Below are positions 1 to 15,100 of a stretch of DNA of 64,000 bases, piece by piece. The DNA lies in contig NC_092677.1 in the NCBI RefSeq assembly GCF_964355755.1, forward strand, positions 17,268,101 through 17,332,100, given 5' to 3'. Within the stretch, counting starts at the first letter, position 1. Each line of letters opens with the position of its first letter. This DNA is from Antedon mediterranea. Lineage: Eukaryota; Echinodermata; Crinoidea; Comatulida; Antedonidae. Position numbers and translations under genes: made by a program. Under the pieces are notes generated by a model. It was not told where the DNA came from, did no database searches, and saw only the letters and a program-made list of their open reading frames with translations.

Positions 1-2377
1 GTCTCTGTGCAGTTCTTGTTGAGTGTCATCATTGTACAGTTGTTTTCACCTAATACCCAATTCACACGTACAAAATGTTGCGTATCCTGGAATAATACTA
101 ACAAGTTGTAATGCTTTCACACACTCCTTTGTCAATGTAATGTATAAGAATAATGTTTGTAAACGCTTTGTAAACAACTCAAATACAACTATGTTACATC
201 GATGAAGCCTGTAACAATTACCAAATTCTTCTGAGATTTTTTATTGTCTGTGCGAATATTGTATTACTGTGCAAGCTCATATTTGTACAGAAAGTATCCA
301 TACATATTTATTGATTATTATTTTTGACCAAACATGCAGAAAAGATTTCCTAATATTTGCATTTAAAATTAGTACTGTTTCAAAAACCAATGAAAGCTGA
401 AAAAAGTATTGGCTTAATAACATGTTTCTCCCCCTGTTTTACCCCATTTATCCTTTTTTTTTTTCATATTTAAACGAATATTTCCTTCTCTGTTCTTGAA
501 AAAATACATTTATATCTTCTGTTTATGTCACTGATGGGCATTACATAGATAAATTAATAGGTCCTAAGCGACTGACATAACTAACAGGTGCTACACTAAA
601 TTGCTTGCGTCCATGCGGAAAACCTATGGAAAGTTGTCATAAGTATTAGGAAACCGGGGCGTCAAGTTAGGGGTCGCTTACAAGAGCATTATTCAATCCG
701 TTGGTCAGTGCTGCTATAAATCTGATAATATTTTTTATAAGAAATTGAGAGAAAAACAAAATATCTGACATTTTTAATCACTCGATTAGGTATGATAAAT
801 AAAGCATGAAATTGAAAATTCTTTAATATTTAAAAATTAAAAACTTATAAGTAAAGAAGTTGATGACGTGTGATATTTTAATAGCTTAAAGAAAGTTTGG
901 GTAAAACAGTTTTTCAGTTGATAAGCTCATTTATATCATGAGTTTATGCGACAGGCAAGCATTTGCTTCTGCTTGTTGTTTTTAATACCGGCAGACATTA
1001 AATTATAAAAATATTAGATATAAGTTTGATACATTTAAAAATATTTTAAAAAGATGTTTTTAGTGTTTAAAGAATTATTTATTGACATTTTTGATTTTTT
1101 AAATAGATATAATCACTAACCATAATTTGAAACATTGTAGATGTAATTTACCCCTCGTCTGAAAACTATCTCTCACGTAAACTTGCTATCTCATCTCTCA
1201 ACATTTTACGTTACTCAATCCGTAAAACTGGAAAATATGATATATTTTAACCGTCTGAAGTAAACATATGCCAGTCCTGAGGGATAACATTTTGTTAGCT
1301 TGCTTAGTCAGAAGTCAAATAGAATTAGAGCAGTATCACATTTTACAATATATTACAACATTTGTTGTATTTACTGACCCACATTCAATACACATCTGAT
1401 TTGACAATAGCACCTCTATTAAAGGGACACCTTCTGGTACCAACAAACTTTCTTCTTAATATAGGGTTGTCCCCTTGTTCATTTCATAGAAAAGTGTTTC
1501 AATTTCTAAGTGAAATAACTTGAGGAGAATGCTTAAATAATGTTTGACTTGCGTTAAACATAGATACCAGTAGAACAAGTTGCTTCATTGATAGGTGTGA
1601 ATTGGGTCAGTTGCTGAACCATACAGTACTGTTATGTATTTATTTTATTTACTGACTGAATTAAGAGGTTGAATTGTGGCTGTCAAAATGTTTGTTTAAC
1701 CCAACCTGTCAACAAAGACAATACCAAACATGAAACACAAAACCTTCATTACAATAATATAGTAAAAATGATTTCATTCTAAATATTTGTTTATCTTGAT
1801 TTTATTTATTTGACGTATGATTTTCAAGATAGAATACATGTTGTGTGTACATACTGTATCTCAGAATTAAGCATAATTTTTATAAATAACGTACATGCAT
1901 CAAACATTTTATTTTGTAAATATATTTACAGTTTTTATTTGTGAAACAAAATTCTAAAAATCCTTTCGAATCGGTATCAGTATTTCAATCAGACAGGCTG
2001 TTGAATTGTTGTACTAATACATTTTTGACAGTGATTACAGGAATTTGGCATGGCATAACCAATTTTTCTATAAATTAATTAAGTTTGAATAATCAAAGCA
2101 AGAGATCAGACTGAAGTCACTAGTGACTGAAGGCTTACTGCATCTGTGTGTAGGCCCGACATCAAGGCTAGTTCCCAGGGGAAACAGACTATTCCTTGGG
2201 TCAGGTTTTGCTGCTGATATATACAAAGCATCAGCAATTAAAGGCATGATGAATCACAAGCTACAACTCTTTTTGCTGTCAATTATTACGCGTAACTGTC
2301 AGCAATTGTAAATGACAATCACTTAAAATACTAACATTTACCTTGATAAAACAACACATTGGATTTGTAAACTTGAT

Positions 2378-2487
2378 AGCGTACAAGCCAGTCAATGTGA
2401 CTTGTTAGCATACACGACAGTCAGTATGATTTGATAGCATACATGTCAGTCAATGTGACGTGTTAGCATACGTACGTCAGTCATAAA
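2378..2487 (+). repeat. Short tandem repeat, about 30 bp x 4
   Basis: Four diverged copies around AGTCAATGTGACTTGTTAGC and ATACATGTCAGTCAATGTGA. Confidence 0.65.
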
Positions 2488-2944
2488 GTCATAGCCATAC
2501 TTCTTTCATTACCAGTGTGTTTTCATATTGATAAACCTGTATATGTCATGTCCATACAAAATTTAAAATAGTGTGGTCTGTCAGAAAATCATTTATATTG
2601 TGTAATTGCTTAACTGTATTAAGTTTATGGTCTTGTATTTTTGTTTTCATGTTGCTTAGACAAATTGCTGGTCTATTTAAAAAATACATATAAGGGATAA
2701 TAAAAGTAAAAAGAAGAGCCAAGTACTGCTATATTCAAAGTTATTAAAAGATTACTATATTATATATTTAAGAGTCAATAACTTCCTAATTGCTTTTTCC
2801 AACATATTCCAAATCTCTTTCAATTGGAGATTCAGGACATTGCATATAGTTTGTTACTGCGTATTCTAACCTAAACATATTCAACAATAAGGCTTCTCAT
2901 CAATATAATATTTATCTGTTTATTTAAATTGTTTAATTAAATAA

Positions 2945-3064
2945 CAGTAGAACACTTAGATATAACACTCTGACGAATCCCCTATTCAGGGGAAGGAGAC
3001 CTATATCAAAGGAACACTAGACAGATCCCAAATGTGTCGCTTTAGAGGTTCTACTCTGTGGCAT
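2945..3064. mobile_element. Short degenerate inverted-repeat element before the first ADAMTS exon
   Basis: ACAGTAGAACACTTAGATAT at the left and CTTTAGAGGTTCTACTCTGT at the right are imperfect inverted repeats; about 120 bp. Confidence 0.45.
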
Positions 3065-3181
3065 TCACTACACTTTACAATCTTTTATTATTATTATTTT
3101 ATTTGTAATATCAGTTTAGATGTTGCTGAGTTTTAAAAAAGAAATGGAATGTTACTGTATTGATTGGCCTTGTTTTTGCAG

Positions 3182-6100
3182 GTTTTGCTCCTATTGGAGG
3201 AATGTGTAGCAAGTATAGAAGTTGTACTATTAATGAAGACACAGGTTTAGGACTAGCGTTTACTGTAGCACATGAATCAGGACATAGGTAGTGTGTTGAG
3301 TCAAACTTATGACCAATCAGAATTGTCTACTGCAAACTTATGTGCATAATATAATGTTATTTTGCATGGTGGCCTGCAACCCATACTTTACCTGTGTTTC
3401 TTCACCATACAAACATTTTGAATATATTCTAAAATTAGTTATTTATCTTCAACAACAGTTTTGGAATGGTACACGATGGTGATGACAATGATTGTTCCAA
3501 GTCTAGTGGTCACATTATGTCACCAACCCTGTCGGGTAACAATGGCCGATTTATGTGGTCGCAATGCAGTCAAAAATACCTTGATGATTTCTTCAGGTAA
3601 GCTATTTTCATAGAAATTTCTAGACCTAAACAATAGAACCGTGAGGCCCAACAAAGATGTGTCCGTTTTCTCTTGTTTATTTCACATGTCTCTTAAAAGT
3701 GTTTTCCCCTGAATGAATGTCCTAAAAGATGGGTTTTACTGTATATATATCATTGTTAGACACATGCCATGATGGCCAAGTACATTCTATAGGCTCTGTA
3801 TAACCTAAAGTATCTTTTCTTCTTTATCTTCGTTGTTGGCCTCTTCAGACAATATTTCTTTTGTAGATTCTCTAGGGTTCCATACAGTTTTTGGTATAAG
3901 GTTGTTTGCCAAGATCAGAGAGTTTCCAAATGTTAAGCACTATATTGTACTTCTCTGTTTTACCTAATCATGAGGCATAATTGCCTAGTGGTTTGCACCA
4001 GTGGTCTGAAATGTGGCTATCAGCTAGTTTAGTAGTTTATCTTGAAATCCTGCCATTGTGCAAGTCATAGTTTTATAGGATCAGAACATAAAATATAGCA
4101 TTTATTAAGAATACCTGATTCTTGTTAAAAAGTCTTGTACTTGAGATTCAATTATCTTGAGTGCTGTGATACAACTTGTGAGAGTTTTAAAATTGTACCA
4201 AATCCCTCCTTCACCAGTTAAATCCCATCACAAACAATTAGGTCAAAAAAAATAAATAAATGGAAATAATAGATATATTGGTCATCGTTTCTCACTTTCC
4301 TGTTTTGAGTTAAAAAAGGTTTTAAGATTATGATAAAATCCTGAAGGAATATTTTTTATTAGATTTGATAGATAAGAAATAAATCTTGATTGTAAGAATT
4401 CTAGGCCGAAGAATACACTCTCCCAAGAGAAAAGGCCTACTATCCAGGCACTGAAGAAGCAGCTTAACAGGCCACTGATTATAGTCTGTTGTACCTTTGG
4501 GAATATATTGTTTAAGACATGACATGAAGATGGTTTTTTAACAGCATATTAGTTCTCTAGGGTTTTTCAAAACTTGCTCTAACTGTCTTTAGATGACAGA
4601 GTATATTAATACACATGTACACCCCCTACATTTATGCTAGATACTAAGTACAAATCAATGCCAAATTTAATAATATTTGATTTGTGCCTAAATTCAATTT
4701 GACCACAATTAAATGTATCAAAAAAATGGTTGACATGAATGACCATTTTGGAAACACAAATAATACAACCTTTATTATTTGTCCTAAATATAGTATTGTT
4801 GTATATTGGGCATTTTCATACCAAAAATAGATAAGTAAGAAATAAACTATAACCTTTGAAACTATGATTTATTTTGCTACCACACAGCAGTAAGAAGCAT
4901 AGACAAAGGCTAAACAAAAACCCACACTCATTTGTATGGTAGTGTACCACCAGGGATAGCCCTCGAAAAGTAGATCCTGAGAGTTTGTTGAACCCACACT
5001 CATTTGTATGGTAGTGTACCACCAGGGATAGCCCTCGAAAAGTAGATTTACATCCTGAGAGTTTGTTGAACCCACAAATGTGAAAACACATCACCCAAAA
5101 ATTTAAACAACCACAAATTTGAAAACGCATCACCTGTAATTGTGAAAACAACTACAAATTTGAAAACACGTCACCCACAAATGTGAAAACAGCGCCCACA
5201 TTTTTTTTAAATTTACATTTACTGTTCATAATGTTTTATACATAGCATATTTTCTTATATATTATCTTATCCATTGTATAGTATTGTATGTTTTTAACTG
5301 TTGTTATTTTTATTGTAATTTGAACCTTGGAAGACAAATTTCATTTACTGTGTATTTGACAATAAATTTGAACTTGAACTTGAACTTGTTATCACACTTG
5401 TGAGAGATTATCGTTTTCATTTTTGTGGCCATTTTTTTTATTACATTTGGGGGTGTGTGTGTTTTCACATTTGTGGTTTATATTGTGTTTGTGATTTCCA
5501 CTTTCTGCTCACTCAGAAAAAACTTTTTTTCAAAACCTTGGATTTTAGTTACAAATATGTTTGTAAATATTATTTTTTGTTATATAACCCAGTACGGAAC
5601 AAGCATTGTGTTTGGAGGATGAACCTCTTTCAACTGGGGAGTACATGCTACCAAAGAAGTTGCCTGGAGAGATCTACGACCCTGACACTCAATGTAGATG
5701 GCAGTTTGGTAAAGATGCTAGACTTTGCTCTTTTGATTTTGGAAAAGTAGCACAGGTATGTTTATCAAATTTAAACTGGCATATTACTACTTGTTATCAC
5801 CCAGTCTTATTATCTATTCTATTTATTTCTAATTATCGGTATATTCTCATGGAATTTGCAATCCATGGAAAATACAAAATGCAGAACAGGTTAAACTGCA
5901 AGATTGACTGTATTTAATTCCGAGAGAGACAATATCATATAAACACAGGTTAAATCTTTAACACAGTTCACCCTGAATTTGTATACTTTCACCTAACCTT
6001 TCCCACACTTAATTTAAACTTGCTTTCATAAATAATGATGTTTTCATATTTTGTTTCTGGTTTTTAATTCCAAAAGAATTATTGTTTTATTATTAATGCA

Positions 6101-9100
6101 TTACTGCTTTTCAACAAATCGTTATCTAATAAAAATTAATTCACCCTGGTTGGTGGTACCTGCTGATAAGACATTTGAACATTCAAGTGTATCAACTCTT
6201 TCAATACATAGAAAATAACATAACTAATTGAATCACTGGTGGAATGTATACACAAAGGTATACACAGAGAAATAACATAATGTGAATGTCTGTAAGGCAA
6301 AGTACCTAACGATTAAACATAATGTGCTCATACATGATCAATCTACTAACCTAATTTTTAAAACAATAAAAGTATTTATGTTTGACAAGTTTTTTTTTAA
6401 TGGTGACCTTTTAGAATACCATAAACAAATATAATCCATTGCTCAAATATAAACCCAACCCTATTATGGAGTAAATAAAGACACAATTAGACTATAATCC
6501 CATCCCACTTTTTTTGCCCAATTTCATAGTAAAGCCCCCACTACACTATGTTTGAAGTTTTATTTTTTTTGTAATGGCGATCTTTCAACATAATAATGCA
6601 TGATATGTTGACAAATTAATGTTTATAAGTTCATTGTCATTCAACAAGGCAACATTTTAATTGGAATTCGTCCAATCAAATGACAGGAATCTATTTAGGT
6701 GTTATATAAATGAAAATAGTATAATCTAAAAGTGGATAAATGCAATGGAGGCAAATCAAACAGATTTATATTACTTGCAGAAGGCCATAAATAAATATGA
6801 TAATGATTTGTATAAGTGAACAATCTAATTATTAACTGAAAACTTCTTTAGGCCTGTCCGAACTGTTGGGAATGTGTTAAAATGTCATATCCATATTTGG
6901 CACCTTGTTAATTATATTCACTAGTATTTCGGGATTTACAGATGGAAAATACACTTAAAATAATTGTAGAATATTTAAAGCTTGTTTATAATATAAACTT
7001 ATCTGTTTTGTGATGATATAGACTTAAAAGTAATGCAATGTAAAAACATAGTACTTGAGTTCACAAGTAGGATAAAAGACATATAAACTATCTGTAGACT
7101 AAATACCTTGCAGGCATGTTGAAATATTGCGTTTATATAGTCGTCGTATGTCGGTCATGGACCGAGTTATTATGTAGGACAATATAAACTGTAATAGCAT
7201 TGTGGACCTCACTAGATTTTTATCCCTCATAATGACATAAATACTGAAATGATATTTATTCCACCAAGATTCAAAACTGGAACCTTCTGCTTGATATGCA
7301 GATGTGCTAACCACTGGGGCTTTCATGGTATTGTGCAAATTTGATATTTCAATTGGAGTGATAGAAGGTGGTTATTGGTATTTTGTAAGATCCATTTCTA
7401 GTAATGTTTCCTATATTATTCTTATTAATGATTCACAACCATGTCTTTCATCAAAGTTCTGTAATTCTCACTTCACAGCTGTTTCTGTTCCTGAGTTATC
7501 TTTATGCTCTAATGACATTAACTGAAACATGTAATTGATAATGAGTTGCATCCTACATAAAGTAATCTTTACTAAAATTATTTTACCTCAGTAAACATTA
7601 TTTTTTCCATTTAATAATGACAGTACAACCTGTTTAACTAAATAAATTGGTTCCCTGATTTGATCTAGAAAGTTACTTCAATTTTAAAGTGTGACTAAAA
7701 AAATGTACAGTACTTGCATTTCTAGGGACATTTTTTTTCCATATATACTTTATATACTTAAAATATTACCAAAGGGACAAAATTATAAGCATCTAATATT
7801 TAAAAAAAAAAATTTTTTTTATATATATGTTTTATTTTATAGTCTGTTTGCAAAGCTCTATGGTGCCATCGAGGTCACCGCCGTTGCGAGACCAAATATC
7901 TTCCTGCAGCAGACGGCACCACTTGCGGCAAAAACAAATGGTGCGTTAAAGGCCTCTGCTTGGATCATGGCAACACAGGCCCTAGCCCTATCAATGGAGG
8001 ATGGGGTAATTACGGCGCATTCTCGGAGTGCTCGAGGACTTGTGGTGGTGGCGTTAGATTCCAGGAACGTGAATGCAACAATCCTGATCCCCAGTATGGT
8101 GGCAAGTTTTGTGAAGGTCCAAGTAGGATTTATAGTATGTGTAATGTACAAGTAAGTATTTATTTAAGTGTTTATGCTTAGATGTGTTTTAGTGCATACT
8201 GTAGCATACTGTTTTGGTTAGCATTATTTACACACAAATCTTAGATTTACATTGAGGGGAATTGGTAGATCTTAAACATTAAAATTATACAATCTTGTAT
8301 TTTAAATGTTTCATTGTTTCTTAATTTTTGTAATGGTAATTTTTTGTTTGTAGTATTTATATTTTTTTACAATTTTTATGTAATTCTACAATGCTAATTC
8401 AAATCAAATTTCATAGAAATAAATGTTTTACTTGAGGACAATTACATTATATTATAGTTTTTTATGTAATATGTATTCAATTTAATTTATTGTAATAACC
8501 TTCCAACAAGATAGAAATCATGATCATCTTGTTTAGATCTGTCACAGCTTAATTGAGTTTTCTGTTTAGACAAATGTTAACCTAATGTATTTTTTATGTT
8601 TAGTTGTATATTACACAGTGTGAGTGGAGTTGTGGCAACCCAGGTTCAAATCTTGTCCTATTTCTCATGACAAAAAACTCCACTCCACTCTCAAAGACTT
8701 TGTTTATGCAGAACATCTTGTGTGTATGTTTTGAATGACTTGAACTCTTGTTGTTAATTTTAAGAAATAAAAGAAAATTAATAATTTGTTTTAAATCTTT
8801 AGGAATGTTTAGATACTACCGTTGATTTCAGAGAGCAGCAGTGTGCCATGTACAACAGTAAACCTTTCAGAGGCTTTTATTATGAATGGAAACCATATCT
8901 ACCTTTACAAAGTAAGATTGAAGTGTTCTGTATACGGTTTAGCACAATGATAACAATGGTTTCATAACTGACACTTATAGATTGTATTAAGCTGCTTCTT
9001 TAATATTTATTCACAATGATAAATAGAACCATCTTGCTTCAATATAGAAAAATAATACTTATTATATTCTTTTCAAAGATACCCACCCAGAGCAGGTTTA

Positions 9101-12100
9101 GTTTTAAACCTTCCCAGTACCATTGTCAGCATTTTGATCAACCAATAAAAAAACTTTAACCAAACATTCAAACTCTCTCTCTCTCTCTTAATACTGTATG
9201 ATTCCTATGTTGTATGAAAATGAATGAAAATAAATTAAATTAGTGTGTATAGTGAACATAAAGTACTCTATAAATTTAATTTAATTTTTAAGAATGAAAC
9301 AAACATTAAATCTGTCAATGTTCATTCATGAACAACCTTATAAAACAAAGAAAATAGAGAAATATAGGACACATTGAAGAATGTTTATTCTGATAATGTA
9401 ATATTTAACATTACACAACATGTTTTCATTCAGGGAGAGATATGTGCAAACTATACTGCCGAGCCCAAGGGTTTGATTTCTACTTTGCTCTTTCCAGTAA
9501 AGTAAGAGATGGTACACGCTGTAGCAATAAAGGTCTAGACGTCTGCATAAATGGTCGTTGTGAGGTAATCAAAACTTTTATTTTCACTTGTGTAATTATA
9601 TCTTTTTACTCCACCTCACTGTTAATAATTCCTGCAAGAATTACTGTAGAAATGTTGGCAACATTAAAGAGGGACTGCGTTATGTTCACCGTGAATGAAT
9701 AGAGCGGCTACTACGACGTACAATTATAGACTTTTTATTGATAAATATAGAGATTGTGCAGTGGGATAATTTTGGCATGTTTGTGTTATGTTCCAATTCA
9801 TTAGTTTTAATTAACTTCCAAGTTGTATTTTCGATAATATGAAACACGAGTCGAAAAGACATGTTTGTTAAGTTTGTCAACTAACTGATGGTATAAAGTT
9901 GTATTAAAGTTTTATTGAATGTCATAACATTATTTCTCGATTGCCACATGTTCCAATCAAATTTGATTTTTATTTTGATAAGATGTTTAATAGCAGGAAA
10001 ATATATGACAACCAGCTGTTTGGCTTTAACTTAAACTAATCCAGGTAAATATTCAGGTATCACACTAAGACCTGCCTGGTTCTATTCACCGACTAGGTCA
10101 AATCTGTCAAGTAGCGGCGCTGCAGCTTACTTACTTATTCCTGGAATCAAATCATGGGTCTATTTAAAATAATCTACAAATAGTTTTCCCTGAAGATGAG
10201 GCCTATGTCACCTAGAAATGCATGTTATTTTATCAGAATATTCAATTCAAAAGACATTTACGTCCATGAGACAAATATTTAAAAAAACAATAATGATAAT
10301 TTGTGATGTAAAATAATGGACAAATGCAGAATCACAAAAAGATAAAGCTCTTGTGGCGGGATTGTCTAACATAAGTCAATATAGAAATAAAAGAAAAATT
10401 CAATAACAAATAAATAAACAAATGAAGCAGGAGATAATAATAATTATAATAATACAATAATATTGATGACCAGATAAATGAAAATAACATTTTGCATGCA
10501 ATCTTTGGAAAAGCAGAGTAGGATTCTGTGTGAACACTGTTTGAGTTAACCTGACCCGAATCATGTCCAAGTTTACAACTGTTGTATTTAGAGATGATGT
10601 GATCAGTTGTACTGATGTACCGCCGATAGTTTGAAGACAAGAGATAGAAATACCTTCACACCAGATTACAATGGGATATCACATGTTTAAATGGTGTATT
10701 TGTGTTTTTAACAGAAAAAAGAATCTAAAGCTCAAGGTTGACTTTAATTTACTTTGATAATAAAGCCTAGAATGTAATGTTTGTAATTAAATCTAGAATA
10801 TCTCTGACCACAGTACCACCGTCGGATTCAATTTATTATGTCAAAGTCCAGGGTGTTAAATCGTTGATCATAATATTAAAACTATCATGCCTGTGGACAC
10901 AATTCAACTTGGTCTGCATGGTTAAGTTTATCAGACCATAATTCTCAAATGGTTTCATGTTAAAAGCATTCTTTATATTGAAGAAAATGTTTCAACTATT
11001 TTGCATTTTTTTTTTTTAATAACATAAAACATTTAAATGCTTCCAACCAAGTTCAATTTATTAGGTCAACATTGTCAAATATTTTTTTGCAAAAAATGAA
11101 GTTAATGGATAAAGACTGGTAATTTTGTATCTAATCCCTTTTTTGGTAAAATACAATTAATGTCGAGTGCCTTTAGCTATAGTCCACCTACGTATGCCTG
11201 GTTCAATTATTTTAACATTGTCAAGAAATTGAAAACCAGGGTTTCATGTTAACACAGTCTTTTGAGAAATGTAATGTATATAGGTACAACCCAAAACAGC
11301 TGAATGTGGAATACATATGTTACTGTTTTGTAGGCAATGTCCACAATGATTTGACATTCTAGTCTGACATCAATAATAAAATCAGACCTCCCAAATCTAA
11401 TGATATTTCTAGTAAGCTGCAATTTCTCACGATTATTTTTTTATATTGAGAAAAAAAAACCATCCTGATAATGTATACATTTATTATTTAGGCTCTCTAG
11501 TTTGTTGAATATGGCGAAAAATGCATTTACCACGTCTGGAAAGCACCGGTCATATCCGTTGTCTACTAAATGCTGATAGTTTTTAAGGCACCCTCTGTAG
11601 TTTAAGCTTGCATCAATTCTCCTGATACTTCACTTTTCCAAGTTGGGACCACTGATAAAATGCTCATCCTGCCAATAGTACTACTGTATCCAGTGTCCAC
11701 AACTTATTTTTATATTTCCTCAACCTTGTTTAAATTGTTACTGTACTTCTAGATTAGATAATTATTCTCATTTTTCCTTTTTTTACCAAGCAAATGCCTT
11801 AAATATAATGCTATTTTTTCATGTGCATCCACACATAAAGACATGGTCCACACCATTTTCCCATAGTTAAGCTTATAACAATAGGTAGATCATCGTTTGA
11901 ACAGCTGAATGGTTTTATTAATGTTATTATGTGAGTAGATTTGACATTATCAACTTGTTTACAAGGAAAGCCATAAAAGTTACATCCTTTTGATTATGGC
12001 TTCTTTTTATGCCAAAGTTCAGTACAGTTTCAACCAGTTCATTTTACATGGTGATTATGCATGTCTATGAACATATTAACTTTAGCATGATTTCTGCCTT

Positions 12101-15100
12101 CCATGGAAAATAAAAATAACACTTAACAGCTTCTAGAAACCATGCTTGGATGAGGATTGTGCATTTGCAATATAATTTAAAGGATAAGAATATCTTATTT
12201 CGACAACTGATTTGATTAGTGTTAGAATGAGAGGGGTGTGATAAAGTATGCTCCATTTAAAAGTTGCAAACATTATCCAGTATAGGTGTAATTGATATTT
12301 GGAGCCTTTTGAAAAAAAACATCTTTTAAAATACCAAATGCTAATAGCATCTTGTTTTACATGTTTCCTTTCTTCCAATCAAGGCTTTTTAAATCTTTTT
12401 ATATCGATTAATATTGTGGTTTCAATAGAATGCATTTCCAGTGGGAGAACAACAACAGTTAAGGTGATCTTAAAATACAATTCAGGAAGTATTTTTTATT
12501 AGAAAGAAAATAAACTAAAAACAAAGGGAGAGATCTCAGGAAGTTAAAATGACAAAAGAGAAACTTGAATGAAAACTCTGCTACTTGTATTTGCCAGAAA
12601 CGGCAGCACTCGGCGACAATTAGCCTGGCTTAGTAAACATACCCCTTTGATTTGAAAACGCTTTCTTTTCGGTGCTTCTGGATCCATTTTAACGTCTGCC
12701 TAGGAAGTTAGAAATTAAATAAAGGAAGTAGGGTGGTGTCCAGAACACTGTCTGAGTCAGGTGATGACTGCCTGTCACATGCACGTTGTAAAGGTGTGCA
12801 CGGTATACAAAGGGTTCGATATTAGGCCCAGGATTTAGAAAGATCTGAATCATGTCATAGTTGCTGGTGGTGATCAACATGTACAAAGGTAGTCTATAGT
12901 GTTTGGGGTAGGCCTACAAGAATTTAGCTAAGGTCTGTCTGCAACACTTCCAGGTGGTTAAGTGTATACCTTCAAAGAGTTCGGTACTAGGCCAAGAAAA
13001 GATCTGAACCTTACAGTGGTCTTGGCACCGGCTGAAAAAAATTCAAAATATTAACTAATTTGGTTCTGAATCTTTAAAAAAAATTTGTTTACAAATTCTT
13101 GCAATCTGCGACATAGTTCTGAAAAGAAAGTATCTATCGATTGATATGCTTCACCATCTTTTATAAGATGGTTAATTGAAATGTATTTATCAAAATCAAA
13201 GTCTCAAGTCTGTCATAAAAATGACACTTAAACAGATATTATCAAGTTTGTATTTTATTAAATAATCCACTAATATTACCGTATTAAGTTTATTTTCGTT
13301 TTTATGTGATATCGAACAAATAATTTCACCTGTACAATTAAGTGTTCCATTGATGGATGAGAAGGACATTATTTGGAGTGTGAAATTTGTTTTTCTGATT
13401 CACAACTGTAACCCAAAGTTGTGCATGCCTGAAACCCCCAGTGTTGCAATGATGAGGATTCTATATATTTGTTCTAAGACAAATTAAAGATAACAACAAA
13501 AAGATAGAACATAGTTTAATCCAGCATTATTTACAATTGTTCTCCCTTACCCCACTCTCCCTATTTCAAAATCCTGGATCCTCCACTGTTGATTTAAAGC
13601 AATATAATTTTTGTTGTATGTAATCGTTGTTCAGAAACGTTAAGGTACTATGTCGACAGTTTAAACAAAGATTGGCTAAAAGGAAATTGAGATTTGATTA
13701 GAAAAATAATTTGATTAGGATTCTTCAACCGAGCAAATCCAATACTTTATCAAAGTTACTGTCTTCCTTCAAGACTATCTAGCCTCTAATTTGTGATGTC
13801 CATTTCATGAATTGATAACAAGTTATACAGGTGTACAGTGAAAGTTGTCTGAGATATTTGATCAATTCGGTGTCTTTCTGGCCAGTTTCTGTAACAGGAA
13901 TAATCCATGGAAGTGTGGTGTCTGTTTACATGTCCCAGTGACGAGACCGATAGTAACGCTGTTAGTAATTATGGTAACAAAAAATGATTAAAACATTGTT
14001 GTTTTATTTAATATAAAGATGCAATGTGAATTTTTCAGCATTTTTTTCCGCCTCGGTCGCTCTGCTTATTTCTGTTGTAAAGTTTCTCCAAAGTATTCTG
14101 TCAGATATGTTCTTTATTTTCTGTAGTTCTGTTGCAGTTTTTAATTTTGTTGGTAGTGTCATAGTTGGTACTGATAATATTAGTGCTTTTTCAATACTGC
14201 TGTATATTTATAGGTGTTTGCTTATTTTTCCTTAATATATGTCCAAATAGTCCTTTGTGTAGTTGTACTTTTCACCACAGTTCATTTTAGTTGTTCATGC
14301 ACCACTCCAGTCTATTCATGTCACTACTACAGGTTGTTATACAGCTGCAACTACAGTACTGTGCAACCTGCTTTTGGGGGGGGGGGGGAGAAGGGGTTTA
14401 TTTAACCTTTAACCAGATATTGTTCTTGTAATTCCTTTAACTTTAATACTGTTTCAATGTAGAAGTTTATGAGTCAGTGAAATTAACAGTGTGTATTCCT
14501 ATTCACTGAATATAAAGTACTTTGTAGATTATTAGATGAACAGTGTAAACAAAGTAGTATACACAGTAGTATTCCCCTTACATTCAATGACAAATTAAGG
14601 ATAACCTATGTGTCACATTTCCTAATAAACAATATCGTTCTAAATTCAATTATAAACAAAAGATTCAATCCTATTTACAATTTAAACTTTTCAATCAATC
14701 AAAAATAATCAGTCATTAGTAATATACAATATAATTAACAACATATTTAGGAAACAATAAACAAGGTAAGTTAACAATTTATTTTTTTTATCACATTTCA
14801 TACTATTCTTGGTTATCGTTCATATTTCAATTTCGCATAATTGAATTTTCTTTGAAGGCCCAGTCATGTTGTTTTTAATGTCTTACAACTCTTTCAGTTT
14901 CTTTTCCATTCCGCACCCTTCCAAATGTGTTAATACTTTGTCTATGAAGTATTAAGAAGTGCATAAAACATGTGTTTTCATTGGAAAGTGTTGTTTCAGA
15001 TTAATTCAATATGTATTTGCTACACATAGCCTTTTGGGCTTGGTCTAATTGCTAGGGCCGCCACACATGAGATTTCGCTACTGCAAAAGAGTTCTGGACA

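Larger units (their letters stand above)
1..3181. other. Non-coding, presumed ADAMTS intron
   Basis: AT-rich. Because the first visible exon enters in phase 1, this should be intron. I looked for the expected preceding exon (ending around a CDTLG-like motif) and did not see it. Only the small repeats listed at 2378 and 2945 stand out. Confidence 0.6.

Noticed and set aside
7858-8151. 97-codon minus-strand ORF
   Set aside because: Shadow of the ADAMTS exon 7843-8151 on the other strand.
7691-8155. 154-codon plus-strand ORF beginning before exon 7843
   Set aside because: It is in a different frame from the disintegrin/TSP1 coding frame (it reads [12 protein letters not shown] where the real frame reads [11 protein letters not shown]) and starts in intron sequence.
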